A stretch of DNA of 64,000 nt, from assembly GCA_038363925.1 (NCBI GenBank), contig JAQQWL010000015.1, forward strand, positions 372,001-436,000. The letters run 5' to 3'. The notes beneath the pieces are model-generated. The model ran no database searches, had not been told where the DNA came from, and was given only the letters and a program-made list of their open reading frames with translations. The translations under genes and the position numbers were made by a program. The DNA is from Apiospora phragmitis. Lineage: Eukaryota > Ascomycota > Sordariomycetes > Amphisphaeriales > Apiosporaceae. Numbering within the stretch: the stretch's first letter is position 1; every line of letters starts with the position of its first letter. Positions 11,352 through 21,538 of this stretch are shown piece after piece.

Positions 11352-13931
11352 TTAATGTATAGCATATTCCGCCAACTTCAGCTTTCCCGCATCCAACATG
11401 TCGATCGCCCGACCATCCATATAACGGTGAAGATACACGTCCCCACGAACCTGTACTCGCCGCGCGGTCCCTCAGCCCGCAGCAGCACCGGCGTCGAGCA
11501 CCCGGGCGGTACTACGATGATGTCGCCGGGCGCCATGTACCCGGTCCCCATGCCGAGGCGGCCGCGCCGGGTGAGGAAGAAGCAGCGGCCCATCATGCGG
11601 TTGCCAAAGTGCGTCTGGAGGAACTGGCGCGGCGACTCGCCCGGGCCCAGGTCGACCCTCATGGCGACATCGTCGTCCTCGGCGTGACGGCGCAGCTCCG
11701 CGTCGAGGGCGAGGTGCGGCAGGCGCGCCCGCAGCAGCGTCGCGAGCACGTGGTAGCAAACCTCGAGCCACTGGCGGGGCCGGCTGGTCCACGACCCCGG
11801 GGTCTGGCCCAGGCAGAGGGTCTCGGCGAACTCGTCCTGGATGCTGACGGCCACGTCGGGTGCTATTCGCTCGACGTATTGCAGCACCAGCGCCCGCCAG
11901 TGCAGGAACGCCATGAGCCAGTCGCTGGATCGGCAGTGCGTCCCGACGGCCACGCCCTGTCTCTCAACCATTTCCAGGTAGATGCCCTTGAACTGCAGCT
12001 TGTTGAGGTGCGGGTCGGTGAACCGGGTGTCGGCCCTTCTCTTCTTAGAGGCGGAGAACCTAAACCTATGGCCCATGGCTGAAGTCTGGAGAATGTGCGA
12101 CCAGTCCGGGACAAACGACGGGAGGCTGTGGGCTCCTGTGTAGAGCGGAAAATGAATGGCGTCACATATCACGTCGAGGCGGCCCGTCATATTGATGAGT
12201 GTGTCAACAATGTCCGAGTAGACGAATTTGACTGATTTGTCGTAGTTGGGCTGGAACTCCTGGCTAATCGATTCGGGGGAGAATGCCCAGGATGCCATAG
12301 AGCTTGTCTCTCGGATCCGAGGCGAGCTTTCGTCGATAAAGGCGAAGAACATGAAGCAGAGCCTCATCGCCGAGGGATTCGTCAGGTTTGTAGCCTGGCA
12401 GGCTGTTGGGTCCCTCATAGACAAGTACCTGCGAGGTGCTGAACTGGTACGGCACCCTGGACCACTCGTCCATCTTTCGTTCGGTCACCTCGTTGATCTC
12501 GGCCCGATGGGCCAGGAACACGTCAGATGCTTTGCGGTACACTTTCCAAGATACTTTCGTCGAGCCGCAGTAGACAATAGGGTCGTCTGGTGCGTTCAAG
12601 ACCTCCTGCATGATCCAAAATCTCTGCCAGTAGTTCCTCGCGAACAGCGAGACCACGGCCGCAAGGCTGCCACTCTTGTGACCCGAGCGTATCAGCATGG
12701 AAACCTCCCTGGGCGAGTCTGCCTTATCGGCCATGTCTTGGAGGAAGCGAACAGCATCATTGCTGCCGTCGGCCTCGGGGCCTAGCCAGGTGGCGACGGA
12801 TGACGCCAAGGAGTAAATTGAGGTCATCAGCCGGACCTGCTGCGATCGTTCATCTCGGTTTTGCTGGTCGATGCACAGGGCATCTACCCAAACCCAGATG
12901 GACTTCTGCTTGTCATGCAGGGCTGCCAGTGCGCCGTAGAGACTGGAAGCTACTGGCAGATCGCATTGGGATTCCTCATGGTACAGGCGGATGCTTTCTT
13001 TGAGCCCGGTGCCCCCCCCCCCCCAGGCATAGGAGATAGCTGTGTAGGGGTGCAGCTGGTCGAGAGAAACGTGGATGATCTCACACTTGACCTGGTGTTT
13101 TCTTTCCGGGTATACCCCAAGTAGGCGGATATGCCCTGCTTCAAGAGGTCGGTAGTGGTAAGGTTGATCCCCGAGAATTCCACTGTGGATGGTGTCAATG
13201 GTGTTGAGTAGCGTGGCCGTCTGACTTGCACGCCATTCAGGATTCAGGTTCCTTGGTCGGCTGTCGCTGTTCCATCGTTTGAGATCGACGGTTGGAGACG
13301 GTGAGGAGTGGTCACTATGTACAAATGAGTCTCTCAAGTTGCTCCCATGGTTACTGGGCGACAAGGAGTGGCGGCGTCCACGCTCTGTTGGATGCTCTGC
13401 CTGTTCGGGGGTAACGAGGACTGGCAACCCCGTTACATTGGGTTGATATCCAGTGCATGGTCTCCTCTGATCGGGAGTCGTGTTCTGAGGAGTCGCATCC
13501 CGATTCCCACGGCCATTCTGCATGTGATAATCAGGCGATGGAACTCGAGCATATGTTGAGCCCGGATCATTAGGCGTTTGGCGAGACACAGGTCGATCGC
13601 TAACCTTGTGGCAGGTAACGGAGCTTCCACGTCGCGCCTGTTCGCCTGATGGCCACGTGGCTGGTGCCAGGCGGACGGCGGAGATGGAACTCGAGCAACA
13701 TAAGTTGATATTGACGATCCACCCTGTTTCGCAGGTGCTGCCGGGTGGTACATGGTGCGTTGTTGTGGGGAGTGGTGCTTGACGGTGTCTTGTTGCTGCC
13801 GGTGGTGATCGGCCATCCTCCGCCTTCTGCTTGCATCGCCGTGATTTAGAGAATAGCCATCGTGTATCGGAGGGCGCCGAGAAATATTGTGGTATTGCAG
13901 GTCTAGAAACCACGTTCACGTTTCGATCCAT
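11352..13931 (-). pseudogene. HET-domain (heterokaryon incompatibility) protein, frameshifted
   Basis: HET proteins trigger cell death when genetically different hyphae fuse. The HET domain is visible as IRLLGVYPERKH, YTAISYAWG, VDALCIDQQNRDER, WLGPE and FWIMQEV, preceded by about 230 Pro/Ser/Thr-rich residues from a likely ATG at 13931 (the frame is open to 14108). The typical C-terminal block (RCFFLTRRGRLGMGTGYMAPGD) follows. Two breaks are seen. An extra C at the G5/C5 run at 12275-12279 switches frame at LYGILGILP. A missing base at 11441-11444 diverts the last 30 residues; the other frame gives the family-typical VYLHRYMDGRA and a stop at 11352. Both lie in homopolymers, so sequencing error is possible. 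A 13-base C run also sits in the HET motif. Confidence 0.75.
13012..13024. repeat. 13-base poly-C tract inside the HET domain
   Basis: Thirteen consecutive C (G on the coding strand) fall directly after the AW of the conserved AWG motif and encode an unusual glycine run. Such a tract is prone to slippage in replication and in sequencing. Confidence 0.95.
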
Positions 13932-14130
13932 GGGTATTGATGGATTGAAACGCCTCGCCTTCTGTTGGAAATAAGTAGAAAACCAAGCTGACGCCTGGCT
14001 GAAGACAAGAAGCTGGCTGTGTCTATCGTAAGCAAGGCTGCAGATAGCAAATGAGGGGTATGGAAGGATGTGCCGCATCTGTATTGGCCACAGTCCAGCA
14101 TGGCGCATACACCACTTCTTTCCATTCAGC

Positions 14131-14823
14131 CTAAGTTTGGTTTTTTGTTGACCGGCTTACTCCTTTGGGGGCTTTACGAAGGAGTACTGTCGATATGATA
14201 CCCAATAGTCCCAAGAGTATTCGGCTATTGTTACGGGATATAATACTGATATACCCAGATGGCCCACTGGCCATACCTCGCGTACATGTATGCATGACGG
14301 AGACCAATGGATGTATGCATTTGCCTGCTCGGATTGCTGTCCATCGTCGGTGTAAGTAGGCCTCAATCAACATCACACCAGGGTGACCTGTAGAAATAAG
14401 GACAGCATTTTTGCGTGAGGCGCTGCGCACAGGAGTAAAGATAATGTCACTCGAGCTTGTGGCCAAGACCTCTGGCAGCCTATCCATGATGTGGTCGTAC
14501 AAGCCGAGAATGTCCCCGTCCCTTATCTTCGGGTGCAGCATGCGGTGCAGTAGGTAGAGTCGACCGGTAAGGAGGTTCATGGGTGGCAAAGTACTCGGCC
14601 GAAGCAGTGCATCTCTACCGTTACTCCGTATCGTATGCTGACATGCGTGCTGAGCAGTAGCAGCCCCCGCGGCGGAACTCGGACTGGGGCCCCTGTCCAG
14701 TGGTCTGACCCCAAACTTCAGCTTGCCAGCGGGGTTCGGCAGGCTTCGTTCACGGCAAAGCGTTCGTATCACTATTATCAAGGACGTGCATCCCACCCTG
14801 CCCCCCTTCTGGCGTCCAGCCAA
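14131..14823 (-). other. 230-codon open frame, unrecognised
   Basis: An uninterrupted minus-strand frame lies just upstream of the HET relic. A middle part reads plausibly as protein (YDHIMDRLPEVLATSSSD), but the first third is low-complexity and I recognise no family. It could be a real hypothetical gene, a displaced piece of a decayed gene, or chance. Composition alone does not decide. Confidence 0.25.
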
Positions 14824-14967
14824 TTGTCTAGCCGTTGGGCGTTATCCCAGCATGTGCATCTGTCCCTGCCGTGATAAACATCAATTGCACCCGGTGAAGC
14901 GCTCATTACATGAAATAAATAAATAACTCCAGTATTTATAACGAGATAGTCTCTGAATCTATTGGAT

Positions 14968-16511
14968 CTAAGCGGACTTGCTTTTGTTAGCTGTTAATAG
15001 TGCTGATTGAAAGGCTTGCACAAATGCCACACAATCGCTGAAAGTGTTGTACAAGGGAGCGGGGGCAACACGGATGACGTCCGGCTCTCGCTCATCCACC
15101 ATGACTCCAGCCCGCTCAAGCTCTTTCATAGCGACCGAGAGCAAGCCATCTGCAAGCAAAAGGCTCAGCTGGGCGCCTCGTCGTTCCGGCTCAGGGGGTG
15201 TGATGATGCGGAAAAGCTTTCTAGCATCCTGGGACATGGACTCTCAGGCAATGCTGCAGGAAAGCCGTAAGTTTCATGGACTTTTCTCGGAGAACGGGCA
15301 CACCTCCCGCGAGCTCGAAGACCTCCAGGGAAGCAGTCAAGCTGGTGATGTCGAGGATGCTGGGATTGCTGAGCTGGAAACCGGCAGCCCCTTTCACTGG
15401 ATGGAATTTGGTTTCCATGGCAAACCGTGTGCCCTTATCGTTTCCCCACCAACCAGACAGCCGCTTCCCGTACCCACGCTCGGGTGTGTCGTCGGTGATC
15501 GTAGTTGTCACCAGACTGTTCCGAGAGTTGATGAACATTCCACCAATGCACCCAGGCCCGCCGTTTAGGTACTTGTAGGTGCACCAAGCTGCGGCGTCTA
15601 CGTCCCAATCGTGCAGCGACAGAGGCACATTGCCGACTGCATGGGCGAGATCCCAGATGATGAAGATACCGCGCTCGCGAGCGAAGGCCGTGATGGTTGG
15701 GATATCGAGGAGCTGACCGGTATAGTACTGGACACCGGGGAGGAGTATCAAAGCTGTGTCTGAGGCATGCTCTGATATCAACGATGTGATGTCATCCGTT
15801 GTCAAGACATTGTCCTCAGAAGATGGAGACTGGACAGTAACCATGGAGGTCTCCGGTGACAGGCCATGATGTTGGATCTGGCTAAGTACCGCAAACTGCA
15901 GACGTGGATGTTAGTCTCGAAAAGGGGCAGGGGCATATTGGCAACGTACATGGTCGCTCGGGAATGCCTTGCGCTCAAGGATGATCTTATGCCTGCCGTT
16001 GGGGTCCGGGTTATAGAAGGCCGTCATCAAGAGATGGAGATTGGCCGTCAACGTTTGCATGACGGCCACCTCCGAAACGTCTGCCCCCACGATCGGGGCC
16101 ATTAATTGTGCTCCTTTCTCATCCGCGTGTAACCAGGTAGGCAACGGCGAATCGTCCAGGGGCTTAAAATGACCCTGGACGCCCTGCGTCCCCCATGTGT
16201 CAAGGTACTGCTTGATGCGTGTGGATGTTCGCTTGGGCTGAAGTCCCAGCGAGTTGCCGCAGAGATAGGTGCATGGCACTTGGCCTTCTTGCGGAGACGT
16301 TGCATGTGAATCTGAGGATGACGGTTAGTCGTACAAGATGAGACGCAGCTTAAGCAGGTGATAAGGCTGAAGAAGACTGACCTTGTGTGGCTAATGTTGC
16401 TCGTTTGATATCGGCCTTGGTAGGTATGACGAACTCGCTCCTCAAAGAATGGAGATGATCGTCCTTGTCTAGTACCTCGGCTTGAGCCGAGAGATCGAGC
16501 GGCTGCGACAT
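14968..16511 (-). CDS. bna5: Kynureninase, one frame break
   Basis: This PLP enzyme cleaves 3-hydroxykynurenine (or kynurenine) to 3-hydroxyanthranilate plus alanine in the kynurenine route to NAD. Exons are 16511-16382, 16311-15950 and 15895-14968. Introns are GTCAGT...CCTCAG and GTACGT...CTGCAG, and phases agree. Landmarks are [13 protein letters not shown], the PLP-contact segment [11 protein letters not shown], the PLP-lysine region [17 protein letters not shown], and the C-terminal [10 protein letters not shown] and [12 protein letters not shown]. Near 15240-15247 the frame changes by one base (an extra base in GAGAG), moving from AFLQHCL to [11 protein letters not shown]. Everything else is conserved, so I favour an assembly indel, though a second degenerate paralogue is possible because many fungi carry two copies. 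Confidence 0.85.
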
Positions 16512-16793
16512 GGAAAGTGACGTTGGTCAGTGACGGGACAGGGATATGGATGGTTACACTAAATGCAATAGGCGACTAAATTGCACAAGTACAAGCAAGT
16601 CGTATGTATATACACCTGGTAGTGAAAATAAGGTAAGAAGGGAGGTAGTCGAGATAAGCAATTGCCCGAATGTTAGGATCGGAGATGGTGACGTCTCGGC
16701 TAGCTGCGGGTGGTGAGATGAAGTTGGAACCCCGCCTGCTGAAATCGTTTGAATCTCACTTTAAGCTAAATCAAGCAGGTGGGGCACAGACTG

Positions 16794-18146
16794 CTAGCAC
16801 TGTTCAACGCCAAAAGTCCTCCAGCTTTGCCCTTCCCCTGTTCGGCCTTTTGCTGCCTGGCTTCTCTCAGGAGCCCTCTGCTTCTGCCAGTAGTACCACA
16901 GTGCCAATGTAAGCAGAGTCGTCGGCACAGCCCAGGCCCAGTATATCCAGAAGTTGTGGGACATGGCCCAGCTCGTGTCGGTGTCAAACTTGAAGAATGA
17001 CATGCTGAAGATGCTGGAAATGAAGGTTGGCGGCAGGAAGGTCAGCGTGAGCATGGAAATCGTCTTCATGGCCGCGCTGTCTTCCTTCGCAGCCTTGCCA
17101 ATGGCCACCGACACCCCGGAGTCGTACTGCGTCACCATGTGGAACGCAAGCTGGATCTCATTCTGAAGCCTCTTCTCATTCGCCTTCGATCGCCAGCGCA
17201 GGCCCTTGAGCAACTGCTGTGAGAACAACAGGCGATCGTGCACCATCTGCCAGCCATCATCGTCTGCCACCTGGGCTTTGACAGACTCATGCTGCGACAG
17301 CATACCATCCATCGTCTCGACGGCTACATCGAGCGTTTCCGTGACGTGCACAGCATGGCGCGAAATATCGTGCAAAAATCGATATGGTGGTTCCGGTTTC
17401 TCCTGTGGCGCAACCTTTTCGACCGCCCTGACATGATTGCGGATCGCCATGACTGTTTTATCTTCCAGGCACGCAACCTCGCCCATTAACTTGGTATATG
17501 GCCAGAAAGGATCTCGGCTGCACCCCATTTCCAAAGGGGAAAAGAGGCAGCGATGCTCTCAATCAAAGATGGATGGGCATCAAATACGAGGACGGATACC
17601 TGATTTGATGACGCCACCCAATGAGTGAAGATGTTTACTTTCAGCCATTCGTACTGTGCGCTCTCGCCGACCAGCTTCATCTCAAAATACGCCCATGTAT
17701 CTAGTTTGTGTCAGAACCGGTACGCGACTCGATGCTCATTCTGGGCCTACCGATACTCGTTCGGCCAACGGTATCTCGTTTTGCTTCGCAGCCGAAATAT
17801 CCATTGGAGCTCTTGCAATGGTCCGTCCACCATATGTCAGGCATTCCGAAAGCCTGTTGGAGCGTACGGCGACAGCGCCCACAGCCGCGCAAATTACTGG
17901 CGCTCGCAAACCTAGCTCGATCAGCAAGAGAAAAGGCAGGCATTGATCTCCGACTCACAATATACACACAGAGGAATCCTGGCAGAACCAGCGAGAGCCA
18001 CGAGCGGGATCTACATGTAACTCCTGAGACTTTACTTGACGTCTCGATACCGGCTGGGTGTAATCAATGGCCTCCGACCCCGGCTGCTGTTGTGGCCATT
18101 GCAGGATTGTGATGTCCGAGTTTTTCGGACAAGGTTCAGCGGACAT
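16794..18146 (-). pseudogene. CorA-like two-TM membrane protein relic
   Basis: The gene resembles the large fungal family with a CorA-like C-terminus (Mg2+ transporter superfamily), whose cellular role is mostly unknown. N-terminal pieces (SDITILQWPQ; SRWFCQDSSV), the middle PDIWWTDHCKSSNGYFG, then WAYFEMKLVGE, QYEWLKVNIFTHW, DPFWPYTKLMGEV and RNHVRAVEK occur in the order expected. The last frame carries two TM segments, FISSIFSMSFF and FWIYWAWAVPTTLLTLAL. The canonical GMN of true CorA is absent; the loop reads SMSFFKFD. Pieces lie in three frames. There is a TGA at 17955-17957, and frame changes fall near 17700 and 17540-17550. A stop plus several shifts favour a pseudogene. Transport activity should not be assumed. 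Confidence 0.65.
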
Positions 18147-19010
18147 GTTGTTGGTAAGTCTATTGGTGATATTGAACAGCTAGCTCGCTCTGAATTTCCA
18201 GACATGAAGGTTGAAGTGAGGAGTATAAGTATAGCTGGTTGTGCTTATGGCGGCAGGGCATAATCAAGGCTGCGCCCGCTTCAAGGCTGAGAGTGAACCA
18301 GTCACAAGGTGTTAGGCAACCTGACAAGGCAGCAACAAAGCTTGGCAATTTCCTACTAGGCAGCAAACTACAGATTCCGCTACGCCCCAAGATTCTGTGA
18401 TCTGATAGCACCCAAGAAAAACGAAGCAACCACTCGGGGCAATGCATCAGCTCTCACATGGGAAAGCGTTTCTTCTCAAATCGTCACGTTTTATCCGCCC
18501 AGTCCATTACTTTCCTACAATGAAAGTGGCCTTTATGCGCTGTTGCTCTCCGACATGAAACCCGCTTCAATGAAGAAAACCCATAACAATCTGAAGAGTT
18601 CGACGTCTACTATCCAAAGCACGGCAGTTTTGGAGAATATCGGAGCCATGCAGGAACTACGTGACCCGAAGAAAACCAATCCGGTCCAAAAGAAAGGAGC
18701 GAAAAGAACGACAACCAGGTGATCGGTGCATCTATCTGAAACAGGCTCTCCCTGAGCCTCATGGAAGAACCGTGATACTTTATATTCGTGCTCTTGGCCC
18801 GGTTGCTTGCACGTTGCCACTGCCCAGATTCGAAGCGGTGGCCAATATGACTTTCACCATTGCTGGCCTGGGAACTTCTCTGACCGCCCGGCACTGTCCA
18901 CGTCTAGGATACGGCGACACAGCTTGTTGGAGCAATAGACAGTGCTCTCCACCCCTGGTCGGGTTCTGTGAACGCCCGAGAGCCTCTGGAAAACGTGTTG
19001 CGACTGTTCT
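18147..19010. other. Intergenic, no gene seen
   Basis: Overlapping short ORFs on both strands (for example 18661-19014 plus) have no recognisable content. It probably holds the promoter side of the CorA-like relic and the 3' flank of the alpha-kinase relic. Confidence 0.5.
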
Positions 19011-19641
19011 TTAGCTCCAGCGTTCTGCATAGGGGTTGCATTCGTGTACAGAAAAGATCTTCATGGACTCCACAACTAAATTGTTGTCCGACAGTTTGAA
19101 CCTTTCTGAGTCGGCCGTCTGAACAGTAGGGTCGGTTAGGATGCCACCGACTCCCTGCAAGTCGTTGATGAGAAAATAGCCCTATAAGCGCTCATAGGTG
19201 AAATGGGAGAACGCCTGGGCAGCCTCATTGCAGGGATCATCGGGTCTCTTGTTTTTGACGTACAGGTGGTTGTTGTTGTACTTGACATAGCCCCTGGATG
19301 AAAGGTTCGAGCGAGATGCATCCACTCTTTGCGTAGGTGGACGAGGACTCGACCTGGAGAGCTGCCGTTACCATAAAGTCGATAGAGTACCTCTTCCCGA
19401 CCAAGGCGTTGAACTCGAGAGCGAAAGCCTTGCACAAGGCCTGGATCCGCATGTCCTCGGCCAGATGGGCAATCTTTATGCCTGATTTCTTGAAGGCCTT
19501 CACCACGAACCTGTCTTTCCCCGCCTCCGTTCGAGCATAGGATGCAGTACGCATGGCTCCTTGGCCAAAAGGCATGGATCGAGTTTGGATGGTCAGGTGC
19601 TGAACGACATTTGACTTAATGTTATCATCGTGGGCCATCAT
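19011..19641 (-). pseudogene. Alpha-kinase (MHCK/EF2K-type) domain relic
   Basis: Alpha-kinases are atypical Ser/Thr kinases related to myosin heavy chain kinase and eEF2 kinase. The translation starts near 19641 and gives PFGQGAMRTASYA (nucleotide-binding loop), KDRFVVKAFKK (catalytic Lys segment), then SLEPFIQG. After a frame change near 19288-19295 it gives YVKYNNNHLYVKNKRPDDPC, QAFSHFTYE, LINDLQGVG (conserved Asp-rich catalytic segment) and HECNPYAE before a stop at 19011. A TAG at 19182-19184 replaces the expected Gln (CAG to TAG) in the segment TYERL-stop-GYF. The N-terminal half usual in fungal members is missing. Stop plus frameshift plus truncation make this a pseudogene. The family call is strong. 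Confidence 0.78.
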
Positions 19642-19677
19642 GTCGCTGAGAGTAGTCCAGAGCGAAAAGTGGCGGGA

Positions 19678-21538
19678 ATGCTATTCAGAGCTGCTCAGAC
19701 GATAAATATGATCGCCTTCCGAAAATACTACAAGATCCTTCTGGGGAGAGATCTACCTAAAAAAGGCACCTCCGAGGCCCTGATCGCTTCTTTGTCGTCT
19801 ATGAGTTCAACCGAAGGCAACACGGAGCTGATACAGTTACTACTTGACCACGGCGCGGCTGTAGACTAGGGGGGTTTTGCGCCGTTCAGCCTGGCAGTAC
19901 GGCTTGGGCCACCCCAGGTTGTCAAGTTGCTGAGTGACCACATTACGAGCGACACGATGGCAGCCACGGCTTTCGAGGTCGTCCGGAAAACGGCTTCCCC
20001 GAACAAGCGATCGCAACTCGAAGCGAACCATCGCTTGTTGAAGTGGACAATCAGCGGCCCAGCAAAATAGCAAGCTTTATCGGACAATATACTGAGCGAC
20101 GATCGGGATGTCCTGATTGTGAAAAGTAAGTCTACTGGTCCATGGGGCAGACCCAAACGAAGACAAGGCTCTCTGCTTCGTCGATGCCGCGCGAGCAGGA
20201 GCAGAAGTCGAGTTCCGAGCCCTTAGCTGGCGCGCAGAACCGTTCACCGTCATCAATGTGTTCTTGGATCGTTTTGATAACGAAAGCAAGATCACTCAAT
20301 GGCTGACTATCTGCCTGAAGGAATGCCACTCGCGGACGGCCATCGAGGACAGTGATACGATACTAGTCAAGTGCTTACGCAAATTTCCACGAGGCCACCG
20401 TCTCCTGGAACTATTACTTAGCAATGGTGTTTCCTCGGAAGCCATGACAAAATGCCAGCTGCACGGTGACTGGAAATCCGAGCGCTGCACAACTCTCAAA
20501 TGGGCCCTGTCTTTTACCCAACCCAAGGTGGATACTGTCTGTATACTAACACTCTTGCGTGCAATGACAAGCTCATGTACGTACACCCCGAAGTTGCTGG
20601 TTGCTTGACCACATGCTCTAGTTTTATCGAGACCAACGTTCCCATTGATAAAAGCTCTTCGGACATTCTCAAGTGAACAGACGAAACTCACTGCAGCCTT
20701 CCTTTGCCTGTTAGACAAGTCAAGAATTCCGGTCCTGGAGGCGTTGCTTGAAACTGATCGAGACTGTATCATCAACCAGAAGATCCTTCACTCCAACCTC
20801 GAACGGCTGGCCATACCACCTGAAACATCTGAAGAAAAGCAAACCGTTAATAACGCGGACTATGTAGCCGTAGGCGATGCTTCGATATTGCTCGGCAACT
20901 CGATGCATACCGTTTGTTGGGCTGTGAACAAGCCCCTAATAGCGGCAACCTACATCTGGCAGCGCAGCTGGCATTGCGAAAGATTGTCGAGTGATTCCTC
21001 CGCGAAGACGACGCAAATCACGAGGATGAGACCTGGGACTTCTACATCCCGTTGGCACTGGCCTGCGCCACGAAGCCCTTGCCTCGTACCAAGATCGCTG
21101 ATGAAGAGTCGAGATGGAGGGACCGGCTGACGCAGGTAGTACGACTACTGGCTCCCCATACAGGCCGAGATTGGAAATCGAAAAACCAAAGGACGCTGCT
21201 CCACATCGCACTGGAGCAAGGCGTAGACGAACATTCTACTTCGGAACTGATTCAAGCTTTGGGAGTCACCAGTGATAGGGGCAAGAATGATGAGATACTT
21301 GATCAAGGGCAAGGACAATATCTACTACTCACCGGACCAGTGGCTTATACGGCTCTCGAAGGTCGAACCGGAAACGATATTGGCCCGGAACGTCACACTT
21401 GCGAAAGCTGGACTCACGTCTTGCTACTACAGGGATGTCCGACTGGGAGGCCCAGTCGGACAGCCGGCGGGCTATTGCGGCCTGCCCCCGGAGCTGGCGA
21501 AATTGTGGAACAAGCTAGAGGGGATGTCAGAGGTATAG
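19678..21538 (+). pseudogene. Ankyrin-repeat protein relic
   Basis: Repeat units typical of fungal ankyrin proteins are visible: TELIQLLLDHGAAVD, APFSLAVRLGPPQVVKLL, LLVHGADPNEDKALCFVDAA, LLELLLSNGVSS and HLAAQLALRKIV. The end resembles the C-terminus common to fungal ankyrin proteins (YYSPDQWLIRLSKVEPE; GQPAGYCGLPPELAKLW). An intron fits at 20577-20621 (GTACGT...CTCTAG). Disruptions are TAG 19867-19869, TAG 20068-20070, TGA 20992-20994 and frame changes near 20122, 20905 and 21290. The 5' end is unclear because it abuts the alpha-kinase relic. Three stops and three shifts over under 2 kb indicate true decay. The ancestral protein may have carried an N-terminal effector domain that is now missing. 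Confidence 0.68.
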
